From the NCBI GenBank assembly GCA_018907035.1, contig JACCIC010000209.1:717001-781000 (forward strand): a stretch of 64,000 nucleotides of DNA, given 5' to 3'. This document shows, piece after piece, positions 24,852 through 38,692 of this stretch. The translations under genes and the position numbers were made by a program. This DNA comes from Sycobia sp. Sy_11. Its lineage: Eukaryota; Arthropoda; Insecta; Hymenoptera; Epichrysomallidae. The notes beneath the pieces are model-generated. The model saw only the letters and a list, made by a program, of their open reading frames with translations. It did not search any database and had not been told where the DNA came from. Each line of letters opens with the position of its first letter. Positions within the stretch are counted from its first letter, which is position 1.

Positions 24852-27800
24852 CTGAAACATTTCTCGTTAACCTCGAAAGGAACCAAAGCCAGCGGGAAGA
24901 AAACGGACGCGTATACCGTTGTAAAAGATCAATATAAAAGCAATTACACCAGGGACGAATAAAAAAGTTTTGTTTTTCTTCTCATATAATATAGACAAAA
25001 ACTTAAGTGTGAGCCTCAAAAGATGCGAAAGTAATGCGCGCAGTTTCAAAGAGATGAATCGAATAGAGATTATGCGTATTTACACTATGTATATGCTATA
25101 GATGCACTATATGAATACCTACCGGTTTGCGAGTCGTCGTTACGCGCTCCGTATTTGGGCTTCACCGTTTTGGAGGCCACGTTCTTCCGTGCCAAGAAGG
25201 CTCGGAGCATACACTGGACCTTAATGATTTTCTTGACCTGCGTCTCGTACAGGCGTGACATGTACTCCTCGTTGTAATACTTCAAGAAGACCTTGGTCTT
25301 GCCAATGATCCAGCCCTCCATTTTTAATCTGACCAGTAATAACCGGCAGTTGTCCTGGGTCATTTCCACGTTTTCATCGAAATCGAAGGCAAGGAACTTA
25401 TATCTGAATGTAAATATATAGTTTAAAAAAATTTATTTCGGAAAATTACAGCAATTGTAATTGTTTAATTGTTTTCCAATATACACCTTCGCAGGAATTC
25501 CTGAAAAGATATTCTGAATGGATAACCCTTTTGCTTGGCCCTGGCTGTGTCCAATACAGCCAGAGCACGGATCTGTTGTCGCACGACCTCTCTGTAGAAG
25601 CCACGGGGCGTTGTTTCCAAGTCCGCCCTTATGCACCTGATAAAGTGCGTGCCACCACTTATGGCGCCCACCGCCAGGTTCTTCAAGATCTCGAGGCTCG
25701 AGGCGCGGAATGTCGCAGCGTAAGTCCGGATTTTACGCGTCTGGGAGTATTGTCCGCGAGTGGCCGTGTTGTATTTCTGCAAGTAGTGTTTTTCAAATTA
25801 AGAGTTTTTGAATACTTGAGAAAAAGAATGGATTGCATAATTCTATCTTTCTCGGTATATCCCTTACCAATGGCTAAGGGCTCAAAACAAATTGTGGAAT
25901 ATACGTCTCCTATATGTATACATGTTTGTGTTTGAATGCACAACTCAAAAACCTTGATCATTTTATTCTAGCACGTTTCAAATCTTTAAGTTATCAAACC
26001 AACAAATTTCAGAATCCATATACACCAGACGTACACAAGTCCCAACTTTACATATTCGACAATTTACAATTACGTGCTAGAACAAAATCTTCTAGGCGTA
26101 TTTAAATTTTATAATTCTGCCCATTTATAATAAAAGTATAAATGAGATGTACACAGCTATTTCTCGCATCTTTTTTCCTGCATTTGTGATCGTATATGAT
26201 TATTCTACAGTAAGTACGAGAGGTAATTAAAATTTTATTTCGTAAATTAATATAAAAAGCTTTAAAACCCACTCGAAGATTCGTCGTCTGATCCGACTGC
26301 AGCAGAGCCGCGCCCCATTTGCTTCTCGCCGTCGTCTTCTTTTGCTGCTGTTTCTCCTTCAGCTTGGGATTCTCCGAAGCCTGGATCGTCAGGGCGCCAC
26401 CCTTGGTCAGTTTATTCGTGAAGAGCTCCTTGACGGTCGTGTGGCTCGATTGGCGCAGCGTCTCTATCATCTCCGGCGGCACGAAGTCTCTATTCTTCTC
26501 CGTTATCTCGTTAGCATCGTAGAGCAGTTTTCCGGTGTAATGGGCGACCGTGAAATCACTGCCGCTCTCAATTTTCACGTGAACGTTGCCGTTGATCCTG
26601 CGCTGATTGACGCGCTCGAAAACATAAGCGGTGTCTTGGAGCTGGCGCGACGCTTCGTCCAGAATGTAGAAGAGTCCGTCGTCCTTGCCCATCAATTGGT
26701 CGATCGCCTGCTTGTTGTCGTAGAAGTGAAAACGTTCTATAGGGATCTCTTCCTCCTCTTGTTCTTGCTGAACAATGTTCGATGAATGTTTATTATAAAT
26801 TATATTTTTACCAAATAGCATATATTTTCCTTAAATTTTTACAATTAATTCAATTATTTAAATTATGTAAACAATACTATTTATAACATAAGAACAGTCT
26901 TTAAATTGATTATTTAAATAGAGTAAATTCCAATTTTTTTTAAAATTTATAATAGGGTATCTCACTTAATTATCTATCCCTATTAACATAATAGGGTGAC
27001 CTCCAACGAAAAAACTTTCAAGATTTACATGTGATAATGTAGACTAGATAATAAAAACAATATCATTGACTTTGAACATCATAATGAGTTTTTTAATGAG
27101 AAACCCAATTTTTGACTCTGGATTCTGACATGAGAAGTTTTTAGTTATTATTGATTAAATTACTTATATACTAGTACGTATAACTCTAATTGCGATGCGC
27201 TATAAAATTACGCATTTTGGGACATATATCCATACATGTAACCACTTTTGCATTAACTTTTCTTATTTACCAGAATCCTTTAAATTTTCAAATAACCTGC
27301 AACATAGTTTTTAAGACTACCTTTACTCGTACCATTATCCAATCTTCTGTATCTCAGAAAAAGTTTATCTTGAATGTTTTTTCATTGGACATCATCATGT
27401 ACAGATATTTAGGGTCATATAGATTAAAATAGTAAATATTCCGTATATAATAAAAATGATAAATAAGATGATAATAATTTGTTAGAAGAAAATAAGTTTG
27501 AATATTTAGTTAAGCTTTGTAAAGATCATAATTCAATAATCTCACCATTTCCCAAACGAAGACTCGTTGATTATAGTGACATTGAAGCTGTTCGTTCATT
27601 GTATTCACCACCAGTTGCTCGAGTCTATTTTTTGAGAAGCATTCAAAGCCAAAAAGATCCAGAATACTTATAAGGAACTTGTCTCCGCTAATCAGAAAAA
27701 AGGATAAAGTCGCAGCGATGAAAATGAATCGCGTTATACAACAGAGTTATATGTATATGTGTAGTGTTCCAAATATGATTGTTACTCATTTTGAAAAAGT

Positions 27801-28927
27801 TTCACATAGTTTTTGCTCTACGAGCCGATGCTCATCAGTCAATGAGCGAATGCTAATTTGGTTCTCGATCGAGGGGCATGACAATTGAGAAAAAGGGCGG
27901 AAATTTTTAGTGTAACCTGATGTCATACATTTACATTTACGTTATTTAGTTATTATAGTCATACATTTACCAGCATGCTTTTAAATGTATGACTATAATA
28001 GGCAGATAAGAACATGCATACCCTTTTTATGATCTAGAAATTTCGATTCGAAATAATGATATCTATATATATGAACAACTGATTTTGTTCTCAGACGCCC
28101 ATTCTTCCTATATTATTCTTCAGATTAACAATAAAGTGTCCACCCCTTTTCTCAATTTCCATGCCACTCGATCCAAAGTTGCATTGGTGTTTGCTTATTG
28201 CCGATGAACATTGCATGTAGGGTAAAAACTATTTGTAGCTTTCCAAAATTCATCCAAACTTTGTATATACGATTACATTTTCTTATGAGCGATTCGGTGG
28301 TGTAAATTATCGTATTGGGAATACTGTATAGTTATTAAGAAGAAAGGAAAACGAAGGAAAAGAATAAGATAATCGATATATAGATATACATATATATATA
28401 TATATATGTATATATATCTCCCATGTGCCAAAAAAGAGTCGCTAGTCTAACTAAATGGGATCAGTCAGGACATATGTGCAGCAGCCCATGAGAGCAACAC
28501 AATTCAATATCGATAAGATGAGCGTAAATTTTTACTTGCATGTAGTTAAAAGTGCCATAATAAGTTTCGGAATAATTTACGAGTTTATATTATAGTCACT
28601 ATAACGGGAACCAAGTTTCGGGACGATATTCGTTAGTATTCGATCATACATGGTTGTCTCTTTCTGACGTATTGAAAGTTTAACCTTCCATGCAGCAGAA
28701 AAATATTTTTAGATCACATAAATAACAAATAATTTCCACCTTAAATAATTATTATGCATTAGAATGTAATTAGTGGCCAATTTAGAAACTCGTTAATTAT
28801 TCGGAAACTTATTTTCGCACTTTGAACTGCATTCGAGTATGACAACTGTGCGCGCTGTCATCGACTGATAGACATACGTCTTGACTTACCTCATTTAATT
28901 AGGGTGACGAGTGTTCTCGAAAACACG

Positions 28928-28980
<53 letters not shown>

Positions 28981-31339
28981 ACGATTAATGAGCGTTTACG
29001 GCACCTACAATAGCGTGCGCGTGACACTGAGCTTCTCGTTGATGTTGTTGACGAGCCAGTCGACCAGTCGCTGATAAATCGTGTTGGCCAGGACGTCGCG
29101 GGCCTCCTTGGCCTCGTCGCACGTGTGCCTGCGCCTGACCGCCGCGCCCTTCTTCATCACGCAATAATTGCACAGTGACCAGGTGAACTTCTTGAAGTCG
29201 AGCTGCAGCAGCTCGGCCACCGACTTGGCGGTCTCGATGTTGTGCACCTCGGCCTCGCCCCCGTTGCCCTCGATGAAGCGCACGTCGCCCAGATTCAGAA
29301 TCGCGGCGAGCACGCGCCAGATCGTCTCGCAGTGCTCGTCGAGCTCCAGGGCGCGCAGGCAGTCCTTTACGCGCTCGAAATGCCGGGAGTTGCCCTGGGG
29401 ATCGTTGCGCACCTTGAACGAGCGCCTGCGGCCGGATATCGAGTCCGAGTCGTAGACGCGCAGGTAGCGCATTCGGCGGCCCTGCGGGAGCAAATATTGA
29501 CGGAGATTCCCGGATGCCTCCAAGCCGTCGTAAAAGTAATAAAAGATGTGGAAGTTGGACTGGTTCCTGAAAGCCCAATCGACAGAGGCTATACATTGTA
29601 TACATTCATATATAGATGCTCACCTGATGCTGTTTGATTTTTAGTAATTTTCAGATCTTATATAGAATTAATTTGAAGTTTTAATTTTTTTTTTCTCCAT
29701 CGCTCTAATCTCGAAATCGTAAATTTTTCATCATTTTTGTAACTCTCGTGATGTAAAATACAAGACAGACTGGTGCGTGACCTATCATCAACTTCCGTGT
29801 TCACGTTAAAATGTACTATATTTTAGATTTATACATTTAATATGAATCGCCTGAAATTTTGGATAAACTTCCGGAATGCATTTATTTCCTGATTTGGATG
29901 AAAATTCGTATGCATGTTTTTTTTTGGGCCGTACGATTATGAATATGGCAGTGAATAATGAATTTTCATATTTAAATCCATCAAAAATGGCGATTTTTTC
30001 TTTTATTCCAGAGAATACGAAAATATTCCAAATATATGGTATTTCAAGCAAAGGTTATAGATTTCATCAAAAAATATATATTTTTAGGTTAGTACAGTTT
30101 TTTTTTAGCTCAATTGATATTTTGCGCGAGAAATTCAACAATTCCGCCTTAGAATGTCGTGAACCACCAGCGGTGTTGGTTGGTGTTGGTTGGCGGATGT
30201 ATTCAACGATTCCCGCTCATCCCATCCCCTTATATTATGTTTGCCTTACGGGAACGCATCGAGGTTTTTTTTTTTTTTATTACCTATCTCTCGTGGAAAC
30301 TCGAAATTTTTCCAGCTGATACAGCCAGAATATGGCGCCCGAGGCCTTTCCCGTGGAGCCGTAGGTCGTTTGAATTTGAAAGACGCATCTGGTGGCGTTC
30401 GTGTTTAACGGAGTCGCCGCATTTGTGAAAGAGTGAATGAGATTGATTGCCTTGATAACTCTCGCCCCGGTATCTTTCAAGCTCTAAATAAACAAAAAAA
30501 TACATTTGCTGTATGTAAATAATTCAATGTAAATAAATTTAAATTACAGCTAAAAGATCATTAAAAGCCTGCTTCCAATGCATATATATATATATATTTT
30601 TATATTTTTACCGGTCCAAATCTGCAGCTTATATTTACCTTATAATTTATTTAAGTTGTCCGAAAATTCTACAAATATTTAACTATATATCTGAATCGTC
30701 CAATAAAAGTCCCAATTATGAATATTTCGTAATATAGAACGTGAATTATATACCATTAGATACCTAACAGTTAGAAAGAATTGGTGTTTTTCATTATGAT
30801 GATAAAAGTTCTGAAAATAACCAAGGGTGAATATAAAAAACTGAATTCAAATTGTATAATATCCAACGCTCCTTAAGCCTATCTTAAAAAGTGAGTCTTG
30901 AAAACAAAAATTTTCGTCCAAAAAATTCCTGGAATCTCAATATACATATATAGGTAATACAGAGATTAAGAATTTTACATATATGTACAGAAACTATGGC
31001 CGTAATATACAGGCACAGATACGATCACCAGAGGATGGGGGAGGCGTCAGGCTGAAAACGCGACCTTATAATAAATATATATGTATGCACAAACACACAC
31101 ACACACACACACACACACCTTTCCGAGGTACATGAGGTGCTCGACGACGTGCATCATGTTCGTCGTCTTGCCGGAGTTGCTCTCGCCGGCGAATATAATG
31201 TGCTGGGGCTCCTCGTGATGGAGCACGTCCTGATAGGCGCTGTCGGCGACCGAGTATATGTGGGGCGAGTTGTCGGAGCGCGATTTGTTCTGGTACTTGG
31301 TGTGGTACTGCAATGCAATGAGTTTATATATAATTATTA

Positions 31340-31390
<51 letters not shown>

Positions 31391-31498
31391 TTGCCCATGC
31401 GCCGAGTGGATCTTTAATGGAATGCATTCCCGCGCTGGAGCGGTGATGTATGTAAGAAAGATTGGGCTCGGATTCTGGCCCTCTTTTTTCTTCTGGGC

Positions 31499-31556
<58 letters not shown>

Positions 31557-32953
31557 ATATAAATTTATTTTTATGTACTCGAATCGTTTGTATTAATATG
31601 CGTCGATTGATAATGATTTAAGGAATTACGAGGCCCGACGAATTTAATAAGCATTTGTCGACATTGAACATTATATATATATACGTATCTATTTATATAG
31701 ATTTTAATGATTGTATAATTGTGGATACAATTAGTGCTGAATTTACATTGTTCGACGCTTTGAACGCCTAAGGTCGTTTGATTGAATAGTTCATCTGTTG
31801 TATAAAATATTAGAATGTATAGATGAGTATTTTCATTAATCTCTTTCAATACCCATAAAACTTTCAATAAATATAAAACTCAGGTATGAACATTTGCGTC
31901 TTTATCCCTTAAGTAAAAAAGTAGAGACAATGGTATCGTCAGCCCCAACAATCATCCTGCGTCAAATATAAAAATCCAACTCGACGTCAACAAAAGTTCA
32001 GCAGCGTTTGGAAAAGTTTGACGGCGTCCAGTGATGTTAGAAATTCGGGTAATCCTTGGCATTTTATAGGTAATATATATTAGGTATACATTGGGATAAA
32101 GATGAATGCCAATTACTTTTCCATACGAGTTCAAATTTTTACCGTTAATGGATAAGTTCTAGCAAAATCCGTCGATACGAGTTTTCTTGCAATTGCAAAG
32201 AGAACCGTTCACTTTCCGAAATACGCTATGTATACACTATCAATATTATTAAACTTGATTCAAAATTAATTAATTAAGAGATTATTAATCTTAAATAAAA
32301 TAGTCAGGGGGCATTGGGCTCGAACCCTAAGAGTCCTCATGTGTATTCGGTATGTGCGGAGTTAAAAAATATTATAGTTAAGAAATGCAAGTTCGTTCCA
32401 CTTTTCATTTGTCTGTCAAACAATACAGTTATTCAAAGACATCTAAATACCACAATTTACAATTCTTAAGATAACGCCACTAGTTTCACAAACGACACGA
32501 TTGTTCAATATAGAGAACGCTCGCGGATGAAGAATGCGATCGAAGAAAATCGCCGCACTCGTTACTTGGGGCGAGAAAAAAAAAACAAAGGAAAGAAAAA
32601 CAGAATGGAGCGAGAGCTGGTACTTACGACGGGCCCGTAAATGTCCTGGTCCTCGTTCGGATTCAGTATTAGAAGCACGTCGCCCACGAAGGTCTGAAAG
32701 TAGCCGTTCCTCAGCCTCTCCTGGAGCTCGTCGAGCACGCGATCCTCGGTCAGCTGTTCCAGGGCGGCGAGGTCCTCCTGGTACATGCGCTCGGGCGGCT
32801 GCGTCTGGTGGCTCTTCAGGTAGCCCTTGCGCACGATCGCCTCGGGCCGCCTGTCGCGCCTGCCCTTGCTGGACATGTTCATGGCGAGGCCCTTGATCTC
32901 TTGGGTCAGCTGCAGAGGAATGAGGAGGGGATGCCGTGGAATTATGCATTTTT

Positions 32954-33004
<51 letters not shown>

Positions 33005-33220
33005 ATTATACATGTATAGATACATTTGAGATCGCTTGGTACATGCGCAGATGCGGGAACTTTCAAATATTAGACGGTAGAATAATGAATTTATTTTTAC
33101 AGTCCACTTTTGTCTGAATTTTTTTGGTCAAATTGTATTGTAGCTTTCGATGATAAGAAAACAGTAAGCGGATCCTCACTTTTACAAACTATTTTTGAAA
33201 ATAACTTTTTTTCTCATTAA

Positions 33221-33277
<57 letters not shown>

Positions 33278-34398
33278 AATTAGTAGTAAAAATGTTTAAT
33301 AAAAGAAAATGTGTTATGCCACTATATTCGAAATGAAAATGATATTTTATTAAAGCAAGCTGGTACTTCTTAAGCCAGAAAAACGAGTTTTTTCCCCTAA
33401 CGTAAAGGTTTGATTTGTTTTTTTGCTTTGAGACGTACAACTAGAATGTTATAAGAATGTTGGAAGCATTTGGTTAATATTTTCCAATGTAATGATGAAA
33501 AGTCCATCCGTATTTTGAAGTGCTTTCTTATCATAACTTAAATCTGCCTAGGAAAAACTTGATTTTTCATGCGAAGGGCTCGTAGAAAATTCGGAATTTC
33601 AATTTGTGACAATTTTCAATGAACAACGGTACATCTGGAAACTCAACGTTATTTATGAAATTTTGTTACGTGCAAAGCGTATTTTAGATGTTTTAAAAAT
33701 TATTTAATGCGCGCACTTTCATATTGGACACGGCTTTAGAACTTGTGGATTCCATTTTATAAAGGATTTTAATGTCAGATTAATTTTTTTTAGATTTCTC
33801 TAATGCTAAAGCTTATTTTTTATTTGGATTTGACCAAAAGAAAAACATTATTAGTTTTATTGTCAATTTTTGAAAATTCGATATAATCTTTCACATTTAG
33901 TCGTAATAAATACAAATTAATCATAAAATAAATCTGGTACCATTTTTTATATACTACCATTTAACAAAACCAAAAAAAAACAATTAAAAAAACTTCCATC
34001 TGATATAAGCTATAGAGCGAATAAACTAGCGATTTACAAAATGTTAAAAACTTCCTAGATATATTGCTGAAATACATGCATATATATAGAAAATGTCAGA
34101 TTCATGGCTGAGAGAATTGATAAAGCTCTATTTTTATAAAAATTCAGACATTTTGCATTCAATATACTTAATAACGTCATCTACTATATACGGATCGCAA
34201 TCGAATTTGGCCTTCACGAAAAAACGAGGATCTCCCGATGATCTGTATTTGCCAGATATATATTTTCACTTACCGGATAATCGTTCTCCGGGAGCTCGGA
34301 GAGAAATGGATGCTCGATGATTTCGGCGACGAAGGGACGATTATCGGGATTCTTTTCCAGGCATCTTTAAAAAAATGTCCAAGTGCTGAGATTCTCGG

Positions 34399-34464
<66 letters not shown>

Positions 34465-37127
34465 ATATATAAGTCGAATGGTAATGTAATGTAGATTTCA
34501 TTCAAGGATTAATTAATTAACAGTGATTTGTTGCCGTTCATTTTAAAAAGTGATTGATAAATTGATAAAAATTGATCGATAGTTTCAATTTAATTTAAAA
34601 TGATTACATTTACGAAGAAATAAAAAGGATCGTTCCCTTGGTTGGAATCTTAGCAAAGGAATATATACACATATACTTTTATATGGGAACGGCGTTCAAA
34701 TCTGTTTGGGAACATAACGTTATATACTTCAGTTCTAAAACGCTGTCACTTGTTGGATTTTCTTGGAATCTTTCCATTCGTATATAACGGTAGTAAATGT
34801 ACAAAACCTTCTCACGTTTTGAACAGAAATAGCACGTATTTTTGATTAAAACAATAATCTCAGAAATTCGCTCGAATTATATATATATATACACAATATA
34901 AATAATAGCTTTGGCAGAGATTGCTTTAGAAAGTCGCGTTACTGTGAAATTATCAAAGAAAAGAGGAAACGAGTGCGCGAATTGAGCCCTATTAATTTAT
35001 AAAGAAACATTTTTTTTTCAACTGGTTAAACAGAGTTCTATAGAATAAATAAAAGGCGAAAAAAACGTCCGACACGTAGTAATTGATATAATAAGTAATA
35101 ATTTACGGAGTCCCCTTGAATTAATACACATAATAAAGGTAAATTCTTTTATCAAAGAAAAAAAATTTTCTTTTGCTGGTGGTCTTGTCGATTGTTTCCG
35201 ATTTCACCTGCAAAAAAGAAAGAGGCGACTAGCGGCTAAAAACACACCTTCCTATAACAATATTCACCCGATGCCCGGGGTGTTTCGATTCGAATAAACT
35301 GCCAAGTAGTATTCGTAATTGGGAATAGCAAAACAGGTCTCGGCACCTGGTCACCGATCGTAAAACTCACCGATAGTGCTCCAATCCATTATGTTGCTTT
35401 TTTTGCGTTATTTGACAAAAAAAAAATGAAAGAAAATTATTATATCCGAGAGAGTATACGGTTTTCATACTTCTTAATTACTCGTATAAATACGTGTGTG
35501 AAAATGTACTTTGACAATCTTGAGTCCTCCAGCGAAACGTAGTTTTACACTTTCTAATTCGTTATTTATTTGTAACTGTTTAATGTTGGCTAGACTGCTG
35601 CGCACGTTCGTGAATTCAAACAAAGAAAAAAAGAACAAATAAGGAAGAAGAAGAAGAAGAAGTGCGCGCATTGTGGAACAACGAACTAGCCGCGTTGCAT
35701 GCGGGATACATGATAAAATATATACTGAACTCGGCGACGAAGTCGTTGAAGTTCTGGCTCCAGTTGGCGGGCCGGTAAACCGTGGGCGGCGGATTGCGCA
35801 CGATCTGGAACAGGGCCCGGGTCGGGTGCATGTCGCGGAACGGCGGCGCACCGTCCGCGAGCTCGATCGCGGTGATGCCGATCGCCCAGACGTCGACCCG
35901 GCTCCCGTAGCCGGCGCCCCCCCGCTCGCCGCCCTCGCTCGCCACGGCCTCCGGCGCCATCCAGTTGGGCGAGCCGATGCTGGTGTGCCGCTTGCCGAGC
36001 TCGCCCTTTATCATGCGCGCGAGGCCGAAGTCGACGAGCTTCACCTCGCCCTCCTTGGTCAGCATTATGTTGCTCGCGCGTATGTCCCGGTGGAGGACGC
36101 TGTTCTCGTGCAGGTGGATGACCGCCTGTGAAAGGTGGATGTGCGGGGGGGAGGGGGGAGGGTTATTGGATAGGTAGAGGTGACGGGGTTGGGATTAGCG
36201 TGCGTTTTGTAAATTAACCTTTTTTTTTTATGAGGCGGAAAAAAAGAAAACGACGCGATTTTTACGATTGCGTAAGACCCTCTGACCTAATAGTCTCGGT
36301 TTTAACGCTTAGAGCTTCGAGTCAGATGTATATATGACGCACTGTGCTTACTATCCTTGTTAATTATTATCCTTATTATTATTATTATTATTAAAAATTT
36401 GCTAAAAATTAAATAATGTTATACCGTGTGCGTGTAAGATGTCCTTTATTAAATTTGTACGACAGAAGCAGATCTGATCGGTTCATTTGCTAAGACGACG
36501 AATTTCATAAAATAAAAATAAAAAATTTATATTTATTTTCTTATATTATGTCCTTTTTTCATATATCTCTCATTTTCCTAGTTTATATACTGCGCAACAA
36601 AAATGACACAATGCTGAAACAGGCCCACCTATTACTCAGTCTCAGAACGTCATAGAGGGGTATATTTAATTTTTTTCTCTCTCTTTAAATTCTAGATCAT
36701 TTTCACATTACCGAACGTTTCGCATCGGGCTCAGGTAAATTTTTTTTCAGCTATTCACAAATTTCGAAAAGTTCCTGAGACTTTCAAACCTTTCGTACTT
36801 GACGCGATTTGCGTACTTTTAATGTTTTATTTTTATTTATTTTGTTTTTTTTTTATTGTGAAGCGCCTACGACGAATATCACACTGATATTTTGGAGAAA
36901 CGAGGCGAACGGTCTCTTGCAGCTACGAAAGTCAGATTGTTATTTTAGACCTCTCTCGCGCACTGATCGAGGGGAGCGCTTACGCGGGCTTGGAATATCG
37001 GCGTTTTACGTGCGCAGCGCGGCCGTTAAATTCGCAGAGCAGCTCGCATTATTAATTAGCCGCGCGAATTCGGTGGACGTTATCTTTCGTGAAAACCTGT
37101 ACCGGAGAAAGATACGAGAAATAAAAG

Positions 37128-37176
<49 letters not shown>

Positions 37177-37254
37177 GGTAAGAAAGAACGGGTGAGGCAG
37201 AGCTGAAGAAATACATCGCGAGGCCTGCCGTAGGCCGGAAGATGCCGCGTAAAC

Positions 37255-37291
<37 letters not shown>

Positions 37292-38660
37292 CTCTCTCAT
37301 TCTTGCTTACTGTCTCTCTGCGCTCGCTCGCCCGGTGAGAGAGAAATCACTTTTATAGATTTACTGCAAATTGAACGATCTATAATTTGCGGCGTCCCGG
37401 GGGCCTGCCGCGCACGCGCTGATGCGGCTTAACGCGCGTAACGAGCGCGTCTTATGGCGAGCTTCGCTCTCGTGCCCAGTTTTCTCCCCCTCGCCCTTCT
37501 CCCTCCCTCCCCCCCTCTCTCTCTCTCTATCTCTTCTCTCTTGTTCGTATCTTATACACGTTCTCCTGGATCATCATTAAGGCAAGGTTACCGACACGCC
37601 GCGCCGCGTATATTATACACCCTCTTTCCCATTGCTTCGATCCCAGATCTAGCGTTCGCATGAATAGCAGCCGTTGGCATTTTCGCGTCAATGCGTCGTC
37701 ATTGTGTCATCTTTTATACTAGATCGAGATCGAGTTCTTTTCCAGACACTTTTTTTATATCCGTAAGGCCGTATAGCCAATGCCAAGGAAGTCTTTATAG
37801 AGCGATTCGACACATTTCACGTGATTGTTATTAACGAAGAAGAAAACAAGATTTTAAACAATAGGTATATAACAATTCCATACCGTCAGGAATGAGTACA
37901 ATGCAAAAGTATGCTATGAGTACGCATGTCTTGCTCGATAAATCGCGCAGTAGCTCCTGACATAATGATACAGATGTGTTGCTACTAACAAAAAAGTTTA
38001 GGAATTGTGATGAACTGGAAGCGACAGATGTCACGATAATGAATCGTTCTGTTCAGAAGTGACGGGTGGCTATTTTAATGAAGGTAATTTTTCTTTTATT
38101 TAATAAGAAGAAGAAGAAGAATTGGAATTTCGTTCGTTGATAAGGCATTGCTTTTAATCGATATAAAAAAATAATAGCGAAGAAGATCAATATAGTTTTG
38201 TTAGCGCCATTGGGCTCAAACGACAAAAATGGCGAAAATTCGGTATCCCGACATTAAACGCGATCGCGCGGATTTAGAGTAGCTCGAATTCGTCCGCTAT
38301 TACGGGAAAAATAACAAAGGTTCATCAGATCGTTCGTGCCCGAATTCGACAAATGGAAATTAATACTCGCGTTTCTCTTTGTTCAATTTAACCTCCTGTA
38401 CGTGTTAATGTTATATTCCTGAGATTTTTGTATTGTTCGGACCACTGGATGTCGTTGCCGAACTTGCATACAGCCAATTTATGACTATAAAGCTATTGAA
38501 GCACATACGATTAATAATAATCTTGTGCGAAGGAGTTGCATGATCTTTTGCTTTCTTGTCAACAATCCTACTTTACACAGAGTGAAGAAATATTTCGAAT
38601 CCCGTCAGAGTGGTGAAGGCAGAGGCGCAGCTCGAAAAATGCACGTACTTTAGACCTTGA

Positions 38661-38692
<32 letters not shown>

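Larger units (their letters stand above)
27688..29008 (-). other. ninaC intron between coding exons 9 and 10
   Basis: 1.3 kb. Contains the near-palindrome at 27951-28000, a short TA region near 28390 and the GT/CA microsatellite next to the exon 9 donor. No coding signal. Confidence 0.6.
31308..32627 (-). other. ninaC intron between coding exons 6 and 7
   Basis: 1.3 kb with an ATT-type trinucleotide tract (31332-31392) ending about 25 nt from the exon 7 acceptor, and a TA tract at 31504-31550. The rest is AT-rich and unassigned. Confidence 0.6.

Noticed and set aside
26319..26785. Plus-strand ORFs of 67 and 147 codons opposite ninaC exon 11
   Set aside because: Antisense shadows of a well-supported motor exon; no independent start or splice signals.
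27479..27888. Two plus-strand ORFs (64 and 69 codons) in a ninaC intron, at first sight an inserted gene, with the motor's switch II exon apparently missing
   Set aside because: The minus strand of 27546-27687 is the missing exon itself: it reads FGDKF...DLFGFECF...QRVFVWEM, has AG/GT borders and joins its neighbours in phases 2 and 0. The plus ORFs are its shadow.
32281..32345. Possible minus-strand tRNA or SINE: GGTTCGAGCCC matches a Pol III B-box
   Set aside because: The flanking bases do not form a T-arm or acceptor stem, and no A-box or cloverleaf could be drawn upstream.
35673..36177. Plus-strand 152-codon ORF opposite the kinase core
   Set aside because: Antisense shadow produced by the GC-rich codon usage of ninaC exon 4.
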